Assembly (NCBI GenBank): GCA_006969385.1
Contig: CP030884.1
Span: forward strand, 1,550,001-1,614,000
Direction of reading: 5' to 3'
Origin: Planctomycetaceae bacterium
GTDB lineage: Bacteria; Planctomycetota; Phycisphaerae; UBA1845; UTPLA1
Length of the DNA stretch: 64,000 nucleotides
The notes under the pieces were generated by a model, which was not told the DNA's origin, did not search any database, and worked only from the letters and a program-made list of their open reading frames with translations. Every line of letters begins with the position of its first letter. The stretch's first letter is position 1. Shown piece after piece: positions 1 to 10,280 of the stretch. The position numbers and the translations under genes are program-made.

Positions 1-2
1 AC

Positions 3-2075
3 TTGATCGGTATCAAAGATCGCGAAGTAGATCATCATCATCATCACCATCATCATGACCACGGCGCGAGTGGGCACTTTCACGAGCACGCCCACGTCGA
101 TCCCGACAAGGCGGCGCGCTCGGCCACGTTGTGGTTGTTCGTTACGCTGCTCGGCGGTGTCTTCCTCGTTACCAGCGTGTTCATTCTGATCTTCAGCCCC
201 ACCCACGAAGGTGTGCGCGATTGGCAGTTCCATAGCGATATCGCCGCCATGGTCGGCGCGGGCTTGCTAGCCATGCGCGTGATTTGGCACGCGCTGCGCA
301 ACCTGATCGCCGGCCACATGCACATGGATGAACTGGTGGCGTTGGCGATCGTCGCGGCGTTGGGCAATGGTGACTATCGCGAAGCCGGGTTGATTGCATT
401 CTTCCTACTAATTTCCGAACTCATCGAATCGCGCACGGCTATTGGTGCGCGCGCCAGTATCGAAGAACTCATCAAGCTCACGCCCAAGAAGGCGCGCCTT
501 ATCAACCCCGACGGCAGCGAAACGACGGTCGATGCAACAGCGCTGAAGATCGGCCAGATCGTGCGCGTACTGCCCGGCGATAACATCCCCGCAGACGGCA
601 AAGTGAAAACCGGCGAATCCACGGTCAATCAGGCCAACATCACCGGCGAATCTTTGCCCGTCGATAAGCGCCTCGACGATCCGGTGTTTAGCGGTACCAC
701 CAACCTGACAGGTGCGTTGGAGTTGGAAGTGACAAAGGTCGGTTCCGATACCACGCTGGGCCAGGTGCAACGGTTGATTCTCGACGCCGAGCGCACGCGC
801 AATCCGATCATGCGTATCATCGATCGCTACGTCGCGTGGTACACGCCTATCGTGTTGATGTTGGCGGGCTTGGTGTTGTTCTTCACCAAGGACGACAACG
901 GTATCGAACGCGCCATTTCGATGCTCGTCGTAAGTTGCCCGTGTGCGTTGATCATGGCCACACCCACGGCAATGGTGGCGGGGCTTTCCAGTGCGGCACG
1001 TCTGGGCATTTTGATTAAGAACGTGACCGACATGGAAACGGCGGGGCGCTTAACCGCCGTTGTGTTCGACAAGACCGGTACGTTAACGACCGGCCAGCTG
1101 TCGGTGACGCGATTGGTGCCCGCCGAAGGCGTGGATGGTGCCGAGTTGTTAAGGCTCGCGGCCTCGGCGGAACAAAACAGCAATCACCCGGCAGCGCGTG
1201 CGCTGATGAACGTCGCCCGCGAAGCCAACGTGCAAGCCGGCGCGCCGGATAGCTTTGAAGAAGTGCCCGGCAAGGGCGTTTTCGCGAAAGTCGATGGCGA
1301 TCGCATTCTGGTTGGTCGCGACACTTTCCTTAAAGAAAAGGGCGTTGATATCAGCGCCGTCGCCGGTATCAGCCAGCAAATGGAAGGCATGAGCCAACTC
1401 TTCGTCGCCAAGGGAGATCAGGTATTAGGCATCGTCGGTCTCGAAGACCGTACGCGTAGCGCTGCCAAAGACGCCGTTCAAGATTTGCGTGATGCGGGTA
1501 TCAGTCGCGTAGCGATGTTAACAGGTGACCGCGAGGCGGTGGCGCGACGCGTTGCTAAGGAAATGGCTTGCACCGAGTTCAAGGCCGATTGTTTGCCGCA
1601 GGAGAAGCTCGATTTGGTGGAAGCCATGCGGGCGCAAGGCCACCGTGTGTTGGTCGTTGGCGATGGTGTGAACGACGCCCCGGCATTAGCCGCGGGTGAT
1701 TTGAGTGTGGCCATGGGTGCTGCCGGTAGCGACGTCGCCATCAAGTCGGCCTCGATCGCGCTGATGAACAATGATCTCACGCGTATTCCGTTGATGGTGA
1801 AGCTCAGCCGCGCGACGCGCGCCGTGGTGTTGCAGAATTTAATCTTCGGCGTGGGCTTCGTCGTCGTCGTGATGACGCTGGGTGCGTTTAACATTGTGCA
1901 GCCGGCGTTGGCGGCGTTCTTGCATTTTGCATCGAGCTTTGTGGTCGTGTTTAACTCGGCGCGCTTGGTGCGCTTTGCTGAGGATAAGGACACGCATGCC
2001 CAGATTGTTGCTGCCGAAGAAGAAACCCGCTCGGCCCACGTGCAAGCCGCCACGAGCGACGCTGCGGTGGCGTGA
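3..2075 (+). CDS. Heavy-metal P1B-type ATPase, His-rich N-terminus (5' end possibly cut)
   Basis: An inner-membrane pump that exports or imports a transition metal at the cost of ATP. Seen: TGES actuator loop at 214-217, CPC metal site in the membrane at 312-314, DKTGT phosphorylation site with Asp356, NHP motif in the nucleotide domain, and GDGVNDAP hinge at 553-560. There is no N-terminal CxxC HMA domain; instead residues 11-29 are mostly histidine and could bind metal. The last membrane segment reads HFASSFVVVFNSARL, with His where Zn/Cd pumps usually carry Asp. That mixes signatures (CPC of Cu or Zn types with a His like the Co/Fe-type group), so the metal cannot be assigned. The open frame begins with TTG at base 3; the true start may lie before the window. 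Confidence 0.93.
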   Translation: MIGIKDREVDHHHHHHHHDHGASGHFHEHAHVDPDKAARSATLWLFVTLLGGVFLVTSVFILIFSPTHEGVRDWQFHSDIAAMVGAGLLAMRVIWHALRNLIAGHMHMDELVALAIVAALGNGDYREAGLIAFFLLISELIESRTAIGARASIEELIKLTPKKARLINPDGSETTVDATALKIGQIVRVLPGDNIPADGKVKTGESTVNQANITGESLPVDKRLDDPVFSGTTNLTGALELEVTKVGSDTTLGQVQRLILDAERTRNPIMRIIDRYVAWYTPIVLMLAGLVLFFTKDDNGIERAISMLVVSCPCALIMATPTAMVAGLSSAARLGILIKNVTDMETAGRLTAVVFDKTGTLTTGQLSVTRLVPAEGVDGAELLRLAASAEQNSNHPAARALMNVAREANVQAGAPDSFEEVPGKGVFAKVDGDRILVGRDTFLKEKGVDISAVAGISQQMEGMSQLFVAKGDQVLGIVGLEDRTRSAAKDAVQDLRDAGISRVAMLTGDREAVARRVAKEMACTEFKADCLPQEKLDLVEAMRAQGHRVLVVGDGVNDAPALAAGDLSVAMGAAGSDVAIKSASIALMNNDLTRIPLMVKLSRATRAVVLQNLIFGVGFVVVVMTLGAFNIVQPALAAFLHFASSFVVVFNSARLVRFAEDKDTHAQIVAAEEETRSAHVQAATSDAAVA

Positions 2076-2102
2076 AAAGGCGGAGCGCCGCGAAGCCCGG
2101 CA

Positions 2103-2239
2103 GAGCCGCGGCCTGTGGCCGCATGTACACTTTTACGAGCGTCCCAATGTGCGATGTTGTTCGCTCGGGAGTAACGTTCGCTAGGATAGACTTAGGCAAT
2201 CACGCGTTATGTCATTCATACGGCCACAGGCCGTGGCTC
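2103..2239. repeat. 137-bp REPIN-like inverted repeat element (family A)
   Basis: Two arms, 2103-2121 GAGCCGCGGCCTGTGGCCG and 2221-2239 (its reverse complement with one mismatch), face each other about 100 bp apart. Each arm is itself partly self-complementary (CGGCC..GGCCG). It lies in the gap between the convergent ATPase and priA genes. A related single arm occurs at 43987-44009. Confidence 0.7.
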
Positions 2240-2304
2240 CGACGCATCACGAATGATGCCGCGTCCACCGCTGACAATCAACGCAATAAAATCCACCAAT
2301 CAAG

Positions 2305-2326
2305 ACGCGGGGCAACACCCCCGCGT
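2305..2326 (+). terminator. Hairpin terminator after the metal ATPase
   Basis: ACGCGGGG, 6-nt loop, CCCCGCGT, then TCTTTATT. It sits between convergent genes and probably ends transcription of the ATPase; the T-run is weak. Confidence 0.55.
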
Positions 2327-2329
2327 TCT

Positions 2330-4609
2330 TTATTGCAGCGAAATCGGATCGACATCTACCGTCACGCGCTTGGCTTTGCTGCGTAGCACGTTTTCATCGC
2401 GCAATATCTTCATGCCGGTAACCAAGCCGTTGGCCGTTGCAAAGATGATCGTCGTATCAAAGCGATACATCTCGCGCAACCGTTGAATGTTGGCGGGTTG
2501 GGCGGCATAGACGGTGGCGGCGATCTTGTAGCGCTCGAATAGCCCGCGCATATCCGTAACGGCTTGTTCGGCGGCCTTCCGCGCGACGGCTTGATTGCCA
2601 TCCAAAAACACAATCCGCACCATGCGCGTGAAGGGCGGCAATCCCGTCAGGCGTCGTCGTTCGAGTTCTTCGTTGGCAAAGGCTTCGTAATCGCCCTGTA
2701 CCGCGTGACGAATCGGGGCGGCATCGGCCGCAAACGTTTGCACGATGACATTGCCTGCCGTCTCACCGCGCCCGCTGCGGCCGGCGACTTGCAACACCAA
2801 TTGAAACGTGCGCTCTTCCGCACGAAAGTCGTCAAATGCGAGTGCCGTATCGGCGCTCACGATGCCCACGAACGATACAAACGGAAAATCGAGCCCCTTG
2901 GCCACCATCTGCGTGCCCACGAGCAAGTCAAACTCGCGCCGCTCGAACGCGCCCAAGATGTCCGCGTAATCGCTCGCCTTGGTCATCGCGTCCGAATCGA
3001 TGCGGCGTACACGCGCCCGCGGAAACTTGCGGCCCAACTCTTCTTCCACACGCTCGGTGCCGAGGCCGAACTTCACCATGTGACCGTCGCAGTCGAGCAT
3101 TGGGCAGCGCTCGGGCACGGGCTTGCTCGTACGGCAGTAATGGCATTGCGCTTGCCGCGTGCTTTCGTGATATACCAAGCGCACGTCGCACTTGGGGCAA
3201 CTCATCGGCGTGCGACACACGGGGCAATGCACGTAACTCGCATACCCCCGACGGTTCAGCAGCAAGACCGCCTGTTCGCCGCGTTCGAGCGTTTGCACCA
3301 GCCCCGCTTCCATCGGTCGGCTAAGCATGTGCACGCCGCGGCGCTCGCGATGCTCGTCATTCATATCGACAATCGTCAAATTCGGGGCGGCCTGTCCGCG
3401 CACGCGCTGGGGCAGGCGAATCAGTCGATAGTGCTTGCGTCGTTTGACGTTGAGCCAACTTTCGAGTGAAGGCGTCGCCGAACCGAGCACCACGGGGATG
3501 CCCTCGGTATGACCGCGCATGACGGCGACATCGCGCGTGTGGTAGCGCGGTGCTGACTGGCTCTTGTAGCTGGGCTCTTGCTCTTCGTCGACGATGATCA
3601 CGCCGAGATTGGGGCACGGCGCGAAGATGGCGCTACGCGTGCCGATGACGACATTGGCCGTGCCGTTGCGAATGCGCCGCCAATGTTGTGCCCGTTGCGA
3701 TTCGGTCATGCCGCTATGGATGGTGGCGACGTTAGCAAAACGTAGGGCGAGGCGGTCGACTGTTTGCGTGGTCAGGGCGATTTCGGGAACCAGCAAAATG
3801 CCTTGCTTACCCGCCGCCAGCGCGCGGCGAATGGCTTGAATATAGACTTCCGTCTTACCGCTGCCCGTGACGCCGAACAGCAGATGCACCAGAAATTCGG
3901 GCTTGGCAATGGCCGATGCAATCTGATCGATGGCGGCGGTTTGATGATCGGTAAGATGAAAAGCAGGATCGTCGACCTCGCGCGTATTGGCGTCGCCATC
4001 CGTCGGCTCACGGCGGATTTCGATGGAAAGGACGCCCTTTTTTTCGAGCGACTTGATAACGGCATTGGTGCAATCGGCTTTGTTTAATAATCGATCAATG
4101 GCGACGGCGTTGTCCGCAGCGCTGCGCATGGCGGCGACGACTTTGGCTTGCTTGGCGGGTAACGTCGTCGGCGACTCGTCACTCGTGGTGAGTCTCGCAT
4201 AGCGCACGTTGCGCAGCCCCGCGCCTTTCTTTACGGCGGCGGGCACCATCCAATCGAGCGTGCGACCGAGCGGCGCGGCGTAATACTCCGCCATCCAGCG
4301 ACCGAGTTCGATCAACTGCGGCGACAAAAATGAAACATCGTCGACGATGTCGATGATCGGCTTGAGCGTGCTATCCCACGGCTTCTCGGTGATGGCCAAA
4401 CAATACGCCGGCAACGGCTTGTCGCCGCGGCCGTACGGCACGGTGAGGCGCATGCCGGGTTGCACGCGTTCGGCCAATTCGTCGGGAATCATGTAGGAAT
4501 AGACGCGGTCCACGTTGCGCAGCAAAGCTACCTCAGCGACGCGCGCGTGGCGCAGCGTCGTCGGTTCGAGTAAGGATGGCGTCGCTTTTTCGGCGCGGCT
4601 GGCACACAT
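2330..4609 (-). CDS. priA: Primosomal protein N' (PriA), replication restart helicase
   Basis: A superfamily 2 DNA helicase that recognises stalled forks and reloads the replicative helicase. Seen: N-terminal DNA-binding region (about 20-130), Walker A GVTGSGKT at 246-253, DEEQ Walker B at 341-344, and an eight-cysteine zinc region (CPVC, CPKC, CHYC, then a CPMLDC stretch) inserted in the helicase core as in the family. A later region with GTQMVAKG and AGRSGRG matches helicase motifs V and VI. Length 759 is normal. The ATG at 4609 is the first Met; about ten residues before the conserved start are unconserved, so a slightly later start is possible. It is convergent with the ATPase and divergent from the ABC genes. 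Confidence 0.97.
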   Translation of the reverse strand: MCASRAEKATPSLLEPTTLRHARVAEVALLRNVDRVYSYMIPDELAERVQPGMRLTVPYGRGDKPLPAYCLAITEKPWDSTLKPIIDIVDDVSFLSPQLIELGRWMAEYYAAPLGRTLDWMVPAAVKKGAGLRNVRYARLTTSDESPTTLPAKQAKVVAAMRSAADNAVAIDRLLNKADCTNAVIKSLEKKGVLSIEIRREPTDGDANTREVDDPAFHLTDHQTAAIDQIASAIAKPEFLVHLLFGVTGSGKTEVYIQAIRRALAAGKQGILLVPEIALTTQTVDRLALRFANVATIHSGMTESQRAQHWRRIRNGTANVVIGTRSAIFAPCPNLGVIIVDEEQEPSYKSQSAPRYHTRDVAVMRGHTEGIPVVLGSATPSLESWLNVKRRKHYRLIRLPQRVRGQAAPNLTIVDMNDEHRERRGVHMLSRPMEAGLVQTLERGEQAVLLLNRRGYASYVHCPVCRTPMSCPKCDVRLVYHESTRQAQCHYCRTSKPVPERCPMLDCDGHMVKFGLGTERVEEELGRKFPRARVRRIDSDAMTKASDYADILGAFERREFDLLVGTQMVAKGLDFPFVSFVGIVSADTALAFDDFRAEERTFQLVLQVAGRSGRGETAGNVIVQTFAADAAPIRHAVQGDYEAFANEELERRRLTGLPPFTRMVRIVFLDGNQAVARKAAEQAVTDMRGLFERYKIAATVYAAQPANIQRLREMYRFDTTIIFATANGLVTGMKILRDENVLRSKAKRVTVDVDPISLQ

Positions 4610-4685
4610 GGTTGGTTTATTCTACGCGCGATTTGGTGGTGTCCCCCAGCCCGAGCGGGGCAGGGGCACCCTGCTTCGAGTTATC

Positions 4686-4715
4686 CCGCGCTGTGGCACC
4701 GGTTTATAACCGGTG
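4686..4715. repeat. Dispersed hairpin repeat (family C, copy 1)
   Basis: A 30-bp unit that includes GTGGCACCGGTTTATAACC and folds as CACCGGTT-TAT-AACCGGTG. It differs from the copy at 32795-32824 at one base. It lies in the divergent gap between priA and the ABC transporter genes. Confidence 0.75.
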
Positions 4716-4874
4716 TTCCGAAGGATTCGGTCAGTCGTTGATTGAAGTCTGGTAATTCATTCCAGAAATTGAGAGCCTCAAAAACTTGAAGCTGACCGCT
4801 CCCTCACGGTCGCGGCTCTGATATAAGCTGCTTCACCGTTGATAACGATTCACAACCGCGTACAGTGCGCCGCC

Positions 4875-5663
4875 ATGACCGAAACCGAACCCATCGTGCA
4901 AGCGCACGAGCTAACCAAGATATTCCCGACGACCGAGGGCGACGAAAAGCGCGCGGCCGACGGCGTGTCATTTAACGTGCGCCCCGGCGAGATTTACGGC
5001 CTGCTTGGTCCCAATGGCGCGGGTAAGACCACAACGCTACGCATGATCGCGGGCTTGCTCACACCCACGTCGGGTCACGCATTGCTCGCGGGTTACGATC
5101 CGCGTCTGGATCGAGAGACCGCCAAGCGCCAACTCGGTTACCTCACGGCCAGCACCGGCCTGTATCAACGCCTTACGCCACGCGAGTTATTAAACTACTT
5201 CGGCGAACTGATCGGCATGGATCGCGTGGCGCGACTGCGACGCATCGACGAGCTGATCGAATGGCTCGATATGAAGGCGTTCTCCGACCTGCGCTGCGGC
5301 GGACTTTCGACGGGCCAAAAGCAACGCACCAATATCGCCCGCGCGCTCATGGGTGATCCACCGATTTTGATCATGGATGAGCCGACGCTCGGGCTCGATG
5401 TGCTGACCAACCGCGTGGTGCTGGACTTTATTCGGGCCGAAGGCGCGCGGGGTAAGGCGATCATTCTATCCACACATTATCTCGACGATGCCGAAGTGAT
5501 TTGCAATCGCTTCGGCTTGATTCATGACGGCCGCATCGTGGGAGAAGGCGACTTACCAACATTGCGCGAACAAACGGGCAAGCGCCGCTTGAGCGAGATC
5601 TTCCTCGCACTCTGCGGTGAATCGGAACACGTGCTCGAAGGTGGCGAAGGGGTGGTGCGGTAA
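4875..5663 (+). CDS. ABC transporter ATP-binding protein (NatA-like)
   Basis: The cytoplasmic ATPase of an exporter; it powers the permease encoded next. Seen: Walker A GPNGAGKTT, ABC signature LSTGQKQR, Walker B ILIMDEPTLGLD, and switch His in STHYLDDAE; the family is the NatA/CcmA-like group. The frame is open from a TTG at 4839, but the ATG at 4875 fits the family start (MTETEPIVQAHELTKIF), giving 262 residues. Its stop overlaps the start of the permease as TAATG, so the two are translationally coupled and form one transporter. Substrate is unknown; sodium or antibiotic export is known for relatives but cannot be read here. Confidence 0.95.
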   Translation: MTETEPIVQAHELTKIFPTTEGDEKRAADGVSFNVRPGEIYGLLGPNGAGKTTTLRMIAGLLTPTSGHALLAGYDPRLDRETAKRQLGYLTASTGLYQRLTPRELLNYFGELIGMDRVARLRRIDELIEWLDMKAFSDLRCGGLSTGQKQRTNIARALMGDPPILIMDEPTLGLDVLTNRVVLDFIRAEGARGKAIILSTHYLDDAEVICNRFGLIHDGRIVGEGDLPTLREQTGKRRLSEIFLALCGESEHVLEGGEGVVR

Positions 5664-8008
5664 TGGGTCGGTATAGCCGCATCTGGACGGTTTATAGAAA
5701 GGAACTCATCGAAACGCTGCGCGATCGGCGCACGCTGATGGCGATGGTGTTTGTGCCGATCGTGCTCTACCCGGTGTTAATGCTGGTATTGGTGCAGGCG
5801 CTGTCATCCGAAAAAGGCCGGCAGGAACAACGCGAATATCGCGTGGTGGTGCCGACCGAAGCGCAGAAGCAATGGCTCGAAGGCGTGCTGGCCAACGAAG
5901 ACGCCGAAGTCGCCGCGTGGCAACAGCAGCTCGAAGCCTTGCACGGTAGCGACGCCGTCGAAACCGCCAACACGCGCGAGCAGTTGCGCACCCGCCTCGG
6001 TTCTGCGCAAATCAAAATCGCCGTCGCCGACGATCCGTCGCATTTATGGGATTTGGTGCGCAGCGGCTTGTTTCATGCGGCCGTCATCACGCGCGAGATC
6101 GACGCCCAATCCGATGCCGCGCGCGACGGCAATCGACTGGTGCAAATTCTCTACAGTGATACCAGTCCGCTATCTGAGGTCGTCTCCGGCCAACTCAATC
6201 GTATCCTGTCGAACGAAGCCGAGCGGCAAATCCGCACGCGGGTGGAATCGTTGGCCGGTTCGCTCGATGTGCTCACGCCGGTGATTACGTCCAACCTGTC
6301 GACGACCAGTCCCGATCGACAATTCGCCAAAGCGCTCGCGCTGATCGTGCCATTCCTGTTGGTCACGATGACGGTTACCGGCGCGATGTATCCGGCGATT
6401 GACTTAACGGCGGGCGAACGTGAGCGCGGCACCTTGGAAACGCTGGCCGTTTCGCCGGTGCCGACGGGGCAGATCGTGGCGGGCAAGTTCGGTGTGATCG
6501 TGACGATTGCAATGCTGACGACGACGCTGAACCTCGCGTCGATGACGGCGGTGATTCATTACGGCGGCATCGGCGACATCATCGCGGCGGGCAATGCGGC
6601 CACCACAGACCTGGATGCGGCGGCGGCGGAAGAAGCGCTGCTCGAAAACCCGGCCCAGCCCGGCAGCATGGAGTGGCTGCAAAAAGATCACCTGCAACGA
6701 CGGCAACGGCTCGAATTGGAAAAGGCCGGTAAGGCAACCTTCGTCGCTGAGGCGGTGCCCGTTGTCTTGCTCTCGATGATTCCGTTCGCGGTGTTGTTCG
6801 GCGGCGTCATGTTGGCGGTGTGCAGTTTCGCGCGCACCTTCAAGGAAGCGCAGAATTATATGATGCCCGTGATGATGTCGGCGATTGTGCCCGCAATGGT
6901 CGTCTCGTATATGCCAACCATCGAACTGAAAGGCGTGCTGACCGTCATTCCTGTGGCCAACATCGTGATACTGATGCGCGAGTTGTTTCTGGGCAACTTC
7001 GAAGCGTCGACGGTCGCGCTGTGTTTGATTTCGACGTGCTTCTATGCGGCGGCGGCAGTCGTTACCGCGGCACGCATCTACGGTAACGAGTCGGTGTTGT
7101 TCAGCGACGTCGGTTCGTACAAAACACTGTTGCAGCGTAAGTTTTTGCGACCGGCAGCGGCACCATCGGCGTCGTTTGCGATCTTGCTCTTGGCGGTGTT
7201 GTTCCCGATCAATTTCTACGTTCAATCGAGCTTGGGCGACCCGATGGCCGGCTGGCAGGGACTCGCCAAGCCGGTGGTCGTGACGCAACTGTTATTGTTC
7301 GCCGCGACGCCGATCTGTTTGGCATGGTACATGAAGCTGGATTTGGTCAACACGTTTTCGCTGCGCATGCCGAAGCCGACGCATTTGGCGTTGGCTGTCT
7401 TAATGGGGTTGTCGGTGGTGCCGGTCTCGCAGGTGATCGCGAAGAATGTCTTGGCGCTATTTGGGGAGTCGGCTTCGCTGTCGGAATTTGAATTCCTTGC
7501 GACGAGCATGATGAGCATGCCGGTGGTTGCGCTGCTGCTCATCTTTGCGGTCTTGCCCGGGATATGCGAAGAGTTTGCGTTTCGCGGCTTTCTCCAATCG
7601 GGTCTGCGCAGTTCGATGGGTGCCGGGCGGGCGGCATTGTTGGTTGGCCTGATCTTCGGCTTGTACCACATTCAACTGATTAAGATTCCAACCACGGGCA
7701 TCCTCGGCATATTCCTTGCGCTCGTATGCTGGCGCACAGGCTCACTCCTGCCCGGCATCATCATTCACATCTGCAACAACGGTCTCGGTACGCTTGCCGC
7801 TTGGATGAGTGAGAACCAAAGCGACACGCGACTGCTCGATTTGTACGGTATGGTGGACACGCTGGATGTGCCCGCAGCCGGCATCACATTGCGCGATGCC
7901 ATCTTCCTGACCATCTTCTTAGCCGCGTTGACGCTGATCTGGATCACGTCGAAACCCGAGGCAGAGCCACAAGCCGCGTCATCAACACCGCTCGCCGCCG
8001 CGCAATAA
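5663..8008 (+). CDS. ABC-2 permease fused to CPBP intramembrane protease
   Basis: A 781-residue inner-membrane protein. The first about 490 residues are a NatB-type ABC-2 permease: a membrane segment near 24-45, a large extracytoplasmic domain, then a cluster of membrane segments. The C-terminal part is a CPBP (CAAX protease/bacteriocin-processing) domain with the motif EExxxR at Glu636-Glu637-Arg641, His669, and His702 with Asn706, so all expected catalytic residues are present. Fusions of this kind are, from general knowledge, recurrent in Planctomycetota. Whether the protease acts on a substrate of the exporter is inference. It follows the ATPase gene with a one-base overlap and is closed by a hairpin terminator at 8011-8037. 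Confidence 0.92.
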   Translation: MGRYSRIWTVYRKELIETLRDRRTLMAMVFVPIVLYPVLMLVLVQALSSEKGRQEQREYRVVVPTEAQKQWLEGVLANEDAEVAAWQQQLEALHGSDAVETANTREQLRTRLGSAQIKIAVADDPSHLWDLVRSGLFHAAVITREIDAQSDAARDGNRLVQILYSDTSPLSEVVSGQLNRILSNEAERQIRTRVESLAGSLDVLTPVITSNLSTTSPDRQFAKALALIVPFLLVTMTVTGAMYPAIDLTAGERERGTLETLAVSPVPTGQIVAGKFGVIVTIAMLTTTLNLASMTAVIHYGGIGDIIAAGNAATTDLDAAAAEEALLENPAQPGSMEWLQKDHLQRRQRLELEKAGKATFVAEAVPVVLLSMIPFAVLFGGVMLAVCSFARTFKEAQNYMMPVMMSAIVPAMVVSYMPTIELKGVLTVIPVANIVILMRELFLGNFEASTVALCLISTCFYAAAAVVTAARIYGNESVLFSDVGSYKTLLQRKFLRPAAAPSASFAILLLAVLFPINFYVQSSLGDPMAGWQGLAKPVVVTQLLLFAATPICLAWYMKLDLVNTFSLRMPKPTHLALAVLMGLSVVPVSQVIAKNVLALFGESASLSEFEFLATSMMSMPVVALLLIFAVLPGICEEFAFRGFLQSGLRSSMGAGRAALLVGLIFGLYHIQLIKIPTTGILGIFLALVCWRTGSLLPGIIIHICNNGLGTLAAWMSENQSDTRLLDLYGMVDTLDVPAAGITLRDAIFLTIFLAALTLIWITSKPEAEPQAASSTPLAAAQ

Positions 8009-8010
8009 AA

Positions 8011-8037
8011 AACACCGTAGCCATCCGCTACGGTGTT
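8011..8037. terminator. Bidirectional terminator between convergent genes
   Basis: AACACCGTAGC, loop CATCC, GCTACGGTGTT: an 11-bp perfect stem. On the minus strand it is followed by TTTTTTATT, a good U-tract for the gene at 8150-8584; on the plus strand by only ATT, so it may also stop the ABC operon. Confidence 0.85.
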
Positions 8038-8149
8038 ATTCAGTGATTTGAAATTGTTGTTCGCGACGACCTGACTACGCGGAACCGACTTATAGCCGAT
8101 ACACATCAGCCGACTAGGCTGACCGACAGGCAACCGTTAATCGGATTGG

Positions 8150-8584
8150 CTAGCTAATCGGGATGCTTCCGCTGCCGCCGGTCAGTAAGCCGAATAACCC
8201 ACCCAAGCCGCCACCGCCGAGACCACCGCCACCAAACGGGTTACCGCCGACGGCCAGGCTGAGCGAGCTAAGGATGTTATCGATCACTTCGATGATCTGC
8301 AGCACCAACACGTTGATCGTGTCCTGCACAAATTCGGTATCTTCTTCGAACGGTTCCGAATCGAAATCGTCGAGACTCACGTTCTGTGACGCCGTGATTT
8401 GCAGGCCGGGCCGTCGCGCCTGGAGGGCGCCAGACGTCACCGTGTTGAACTGGTCCGTGATGACCGGCGCGCTGCCGCCGGTGGTGTCCTGAGCGTAATT
8501 GATTTGCACGGTTGCGAAGACGAGACCGCCGACGAGGGCGAGCATCATCAGAATACGAGCGGGCTTGGTGCGCAGTTTTTGCAT
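8150..8584 (-). CDS. Secreted glycine-rich hypothetical protein
   Basis: I do not recognise a family. The 144-residue product starts with a basic region and hydrophobic stretch (ILMMLALVGGLVFATV) typical of a signal peptide, probably cut after YAQ. A middle acidic region (DDFDSEPFEEDTEF) precedes a hydrophobic helix (VLVLQIIEVIDNILSSL) and a glycine-rich tail. The start at 8584 is preferred over the upstream in-frame start at 8635 because GGGAG lies just before it and it begins the signal peptide. It is followed by a strong terminator. Likely exported to the periplasm or surface; role unknown. Confidence 0.7.
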   Translation of the reverse strand: MQKLRTKPARILMMLALVGGLVFATVQINYAQDTTGGSAPVITDQFNTVTSGALQARRPGLQITASQNVSLDDFDSEPFEEDTEFVQDTINVLVLQIIEVIDNILSSLSLAVGGNPFGGGGLGGGGLGGLFGLLTGGSGSIPIS

Positions 8585-8795
8585 GGCGTCGATATCTCCC
8601 AATCTAAATGGCTTGGGTGCGGGTCTTGTTCTCAATCATTATAAACGGCAGGGGCGGGGGCGTTGCAAAAGTGATTCGGCCGCAGATTTGGCGGCGAGAA
8701 TCGAGAAACGTGCGATTTTCGGTCGGAAAAGGCGAATTCCCCCGTTAAGGCCACTTCGAATCAATAGAATCGCGATGCGGGCGATGGTCGCGCGC

Positions 8796-9143
8796 TTAGC
8801 TTTTCTCGTCGTCGCTTGGGCTGGCGGTGATCACTTTCTGAATCGCCGCCCGCGAAAAGGTGATCTTGGTATTGGTCGATTCATCGACCTTGAGCGTTAT
8901 CTCGTCATCCTTGGTCGATGTGACGGTGCCGATAATCCCGCCGGCGGTGACGACTTTATCGTTCTTTTTGATCGCCGACAGCATCGCGTCGCGTCGTTTG
9001 CGTTCTTTGCTCTGGGGTCGGAAAAAAATGAAGTAAAAGATCACCCCCATCAGGGCGTAGAGAATCAGAATGCTCGGCGAGCCACCGCCGCCTTCACCAC
9101 CCTCGCCTTGCGCCAAAAAGATCGTTATCGCATCCCGGATCAT
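8796..9143 (-). CDS. yajC: Preprotein translocase subunit YajC
   Basis: An accessory inner-membrane subunit of the Sec translocon. Seen: a glycine-rich N-terminus, one membrane helix (about 24-41, ILILYALMGVIFYFIFF), the conserved RPQSKERKRR after it, and a small beta domain with GGIIGTV. Length 115 is normal. Its ATG follows the tgt stop codon with no spacer, so tgt-yajC is an operon, a common arrangement. The expected secD/secF genes do not follow; the next gene is an unrelated secreted protein and the two are separated by about 210 bp. Confidence 0.95.
   Translation of the reverse strand: MIRDAITIFLAQGEGGEGGGGSPSILILYALMGVIFYFIFFRPQSKERKRRDAMLSAIKKNDKVVTAGGIIGTVTSTKDDEITLKVDESTNTKITFSRAAIQKVITASPSDDEKS

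Positions 9144-10280
<1,137 letters not shown>

Noticed and set aside
2103..2239. Equal length (137 bp) of the family A and family B elements taken as common origin
   Set aside because: Their internal sequences do not align by eye; the equal length may be chance.
2564..3469. 301-residue open frame on the plus strand
   Set aside because: Antisense to priA; no homology pattern or start site.
6404..7288. 294-residue open frame on the minus strand
   Set aside because: Antisense to the ABC-2 permease; unusually rich in His and Arg, as expected for an antisense frame.
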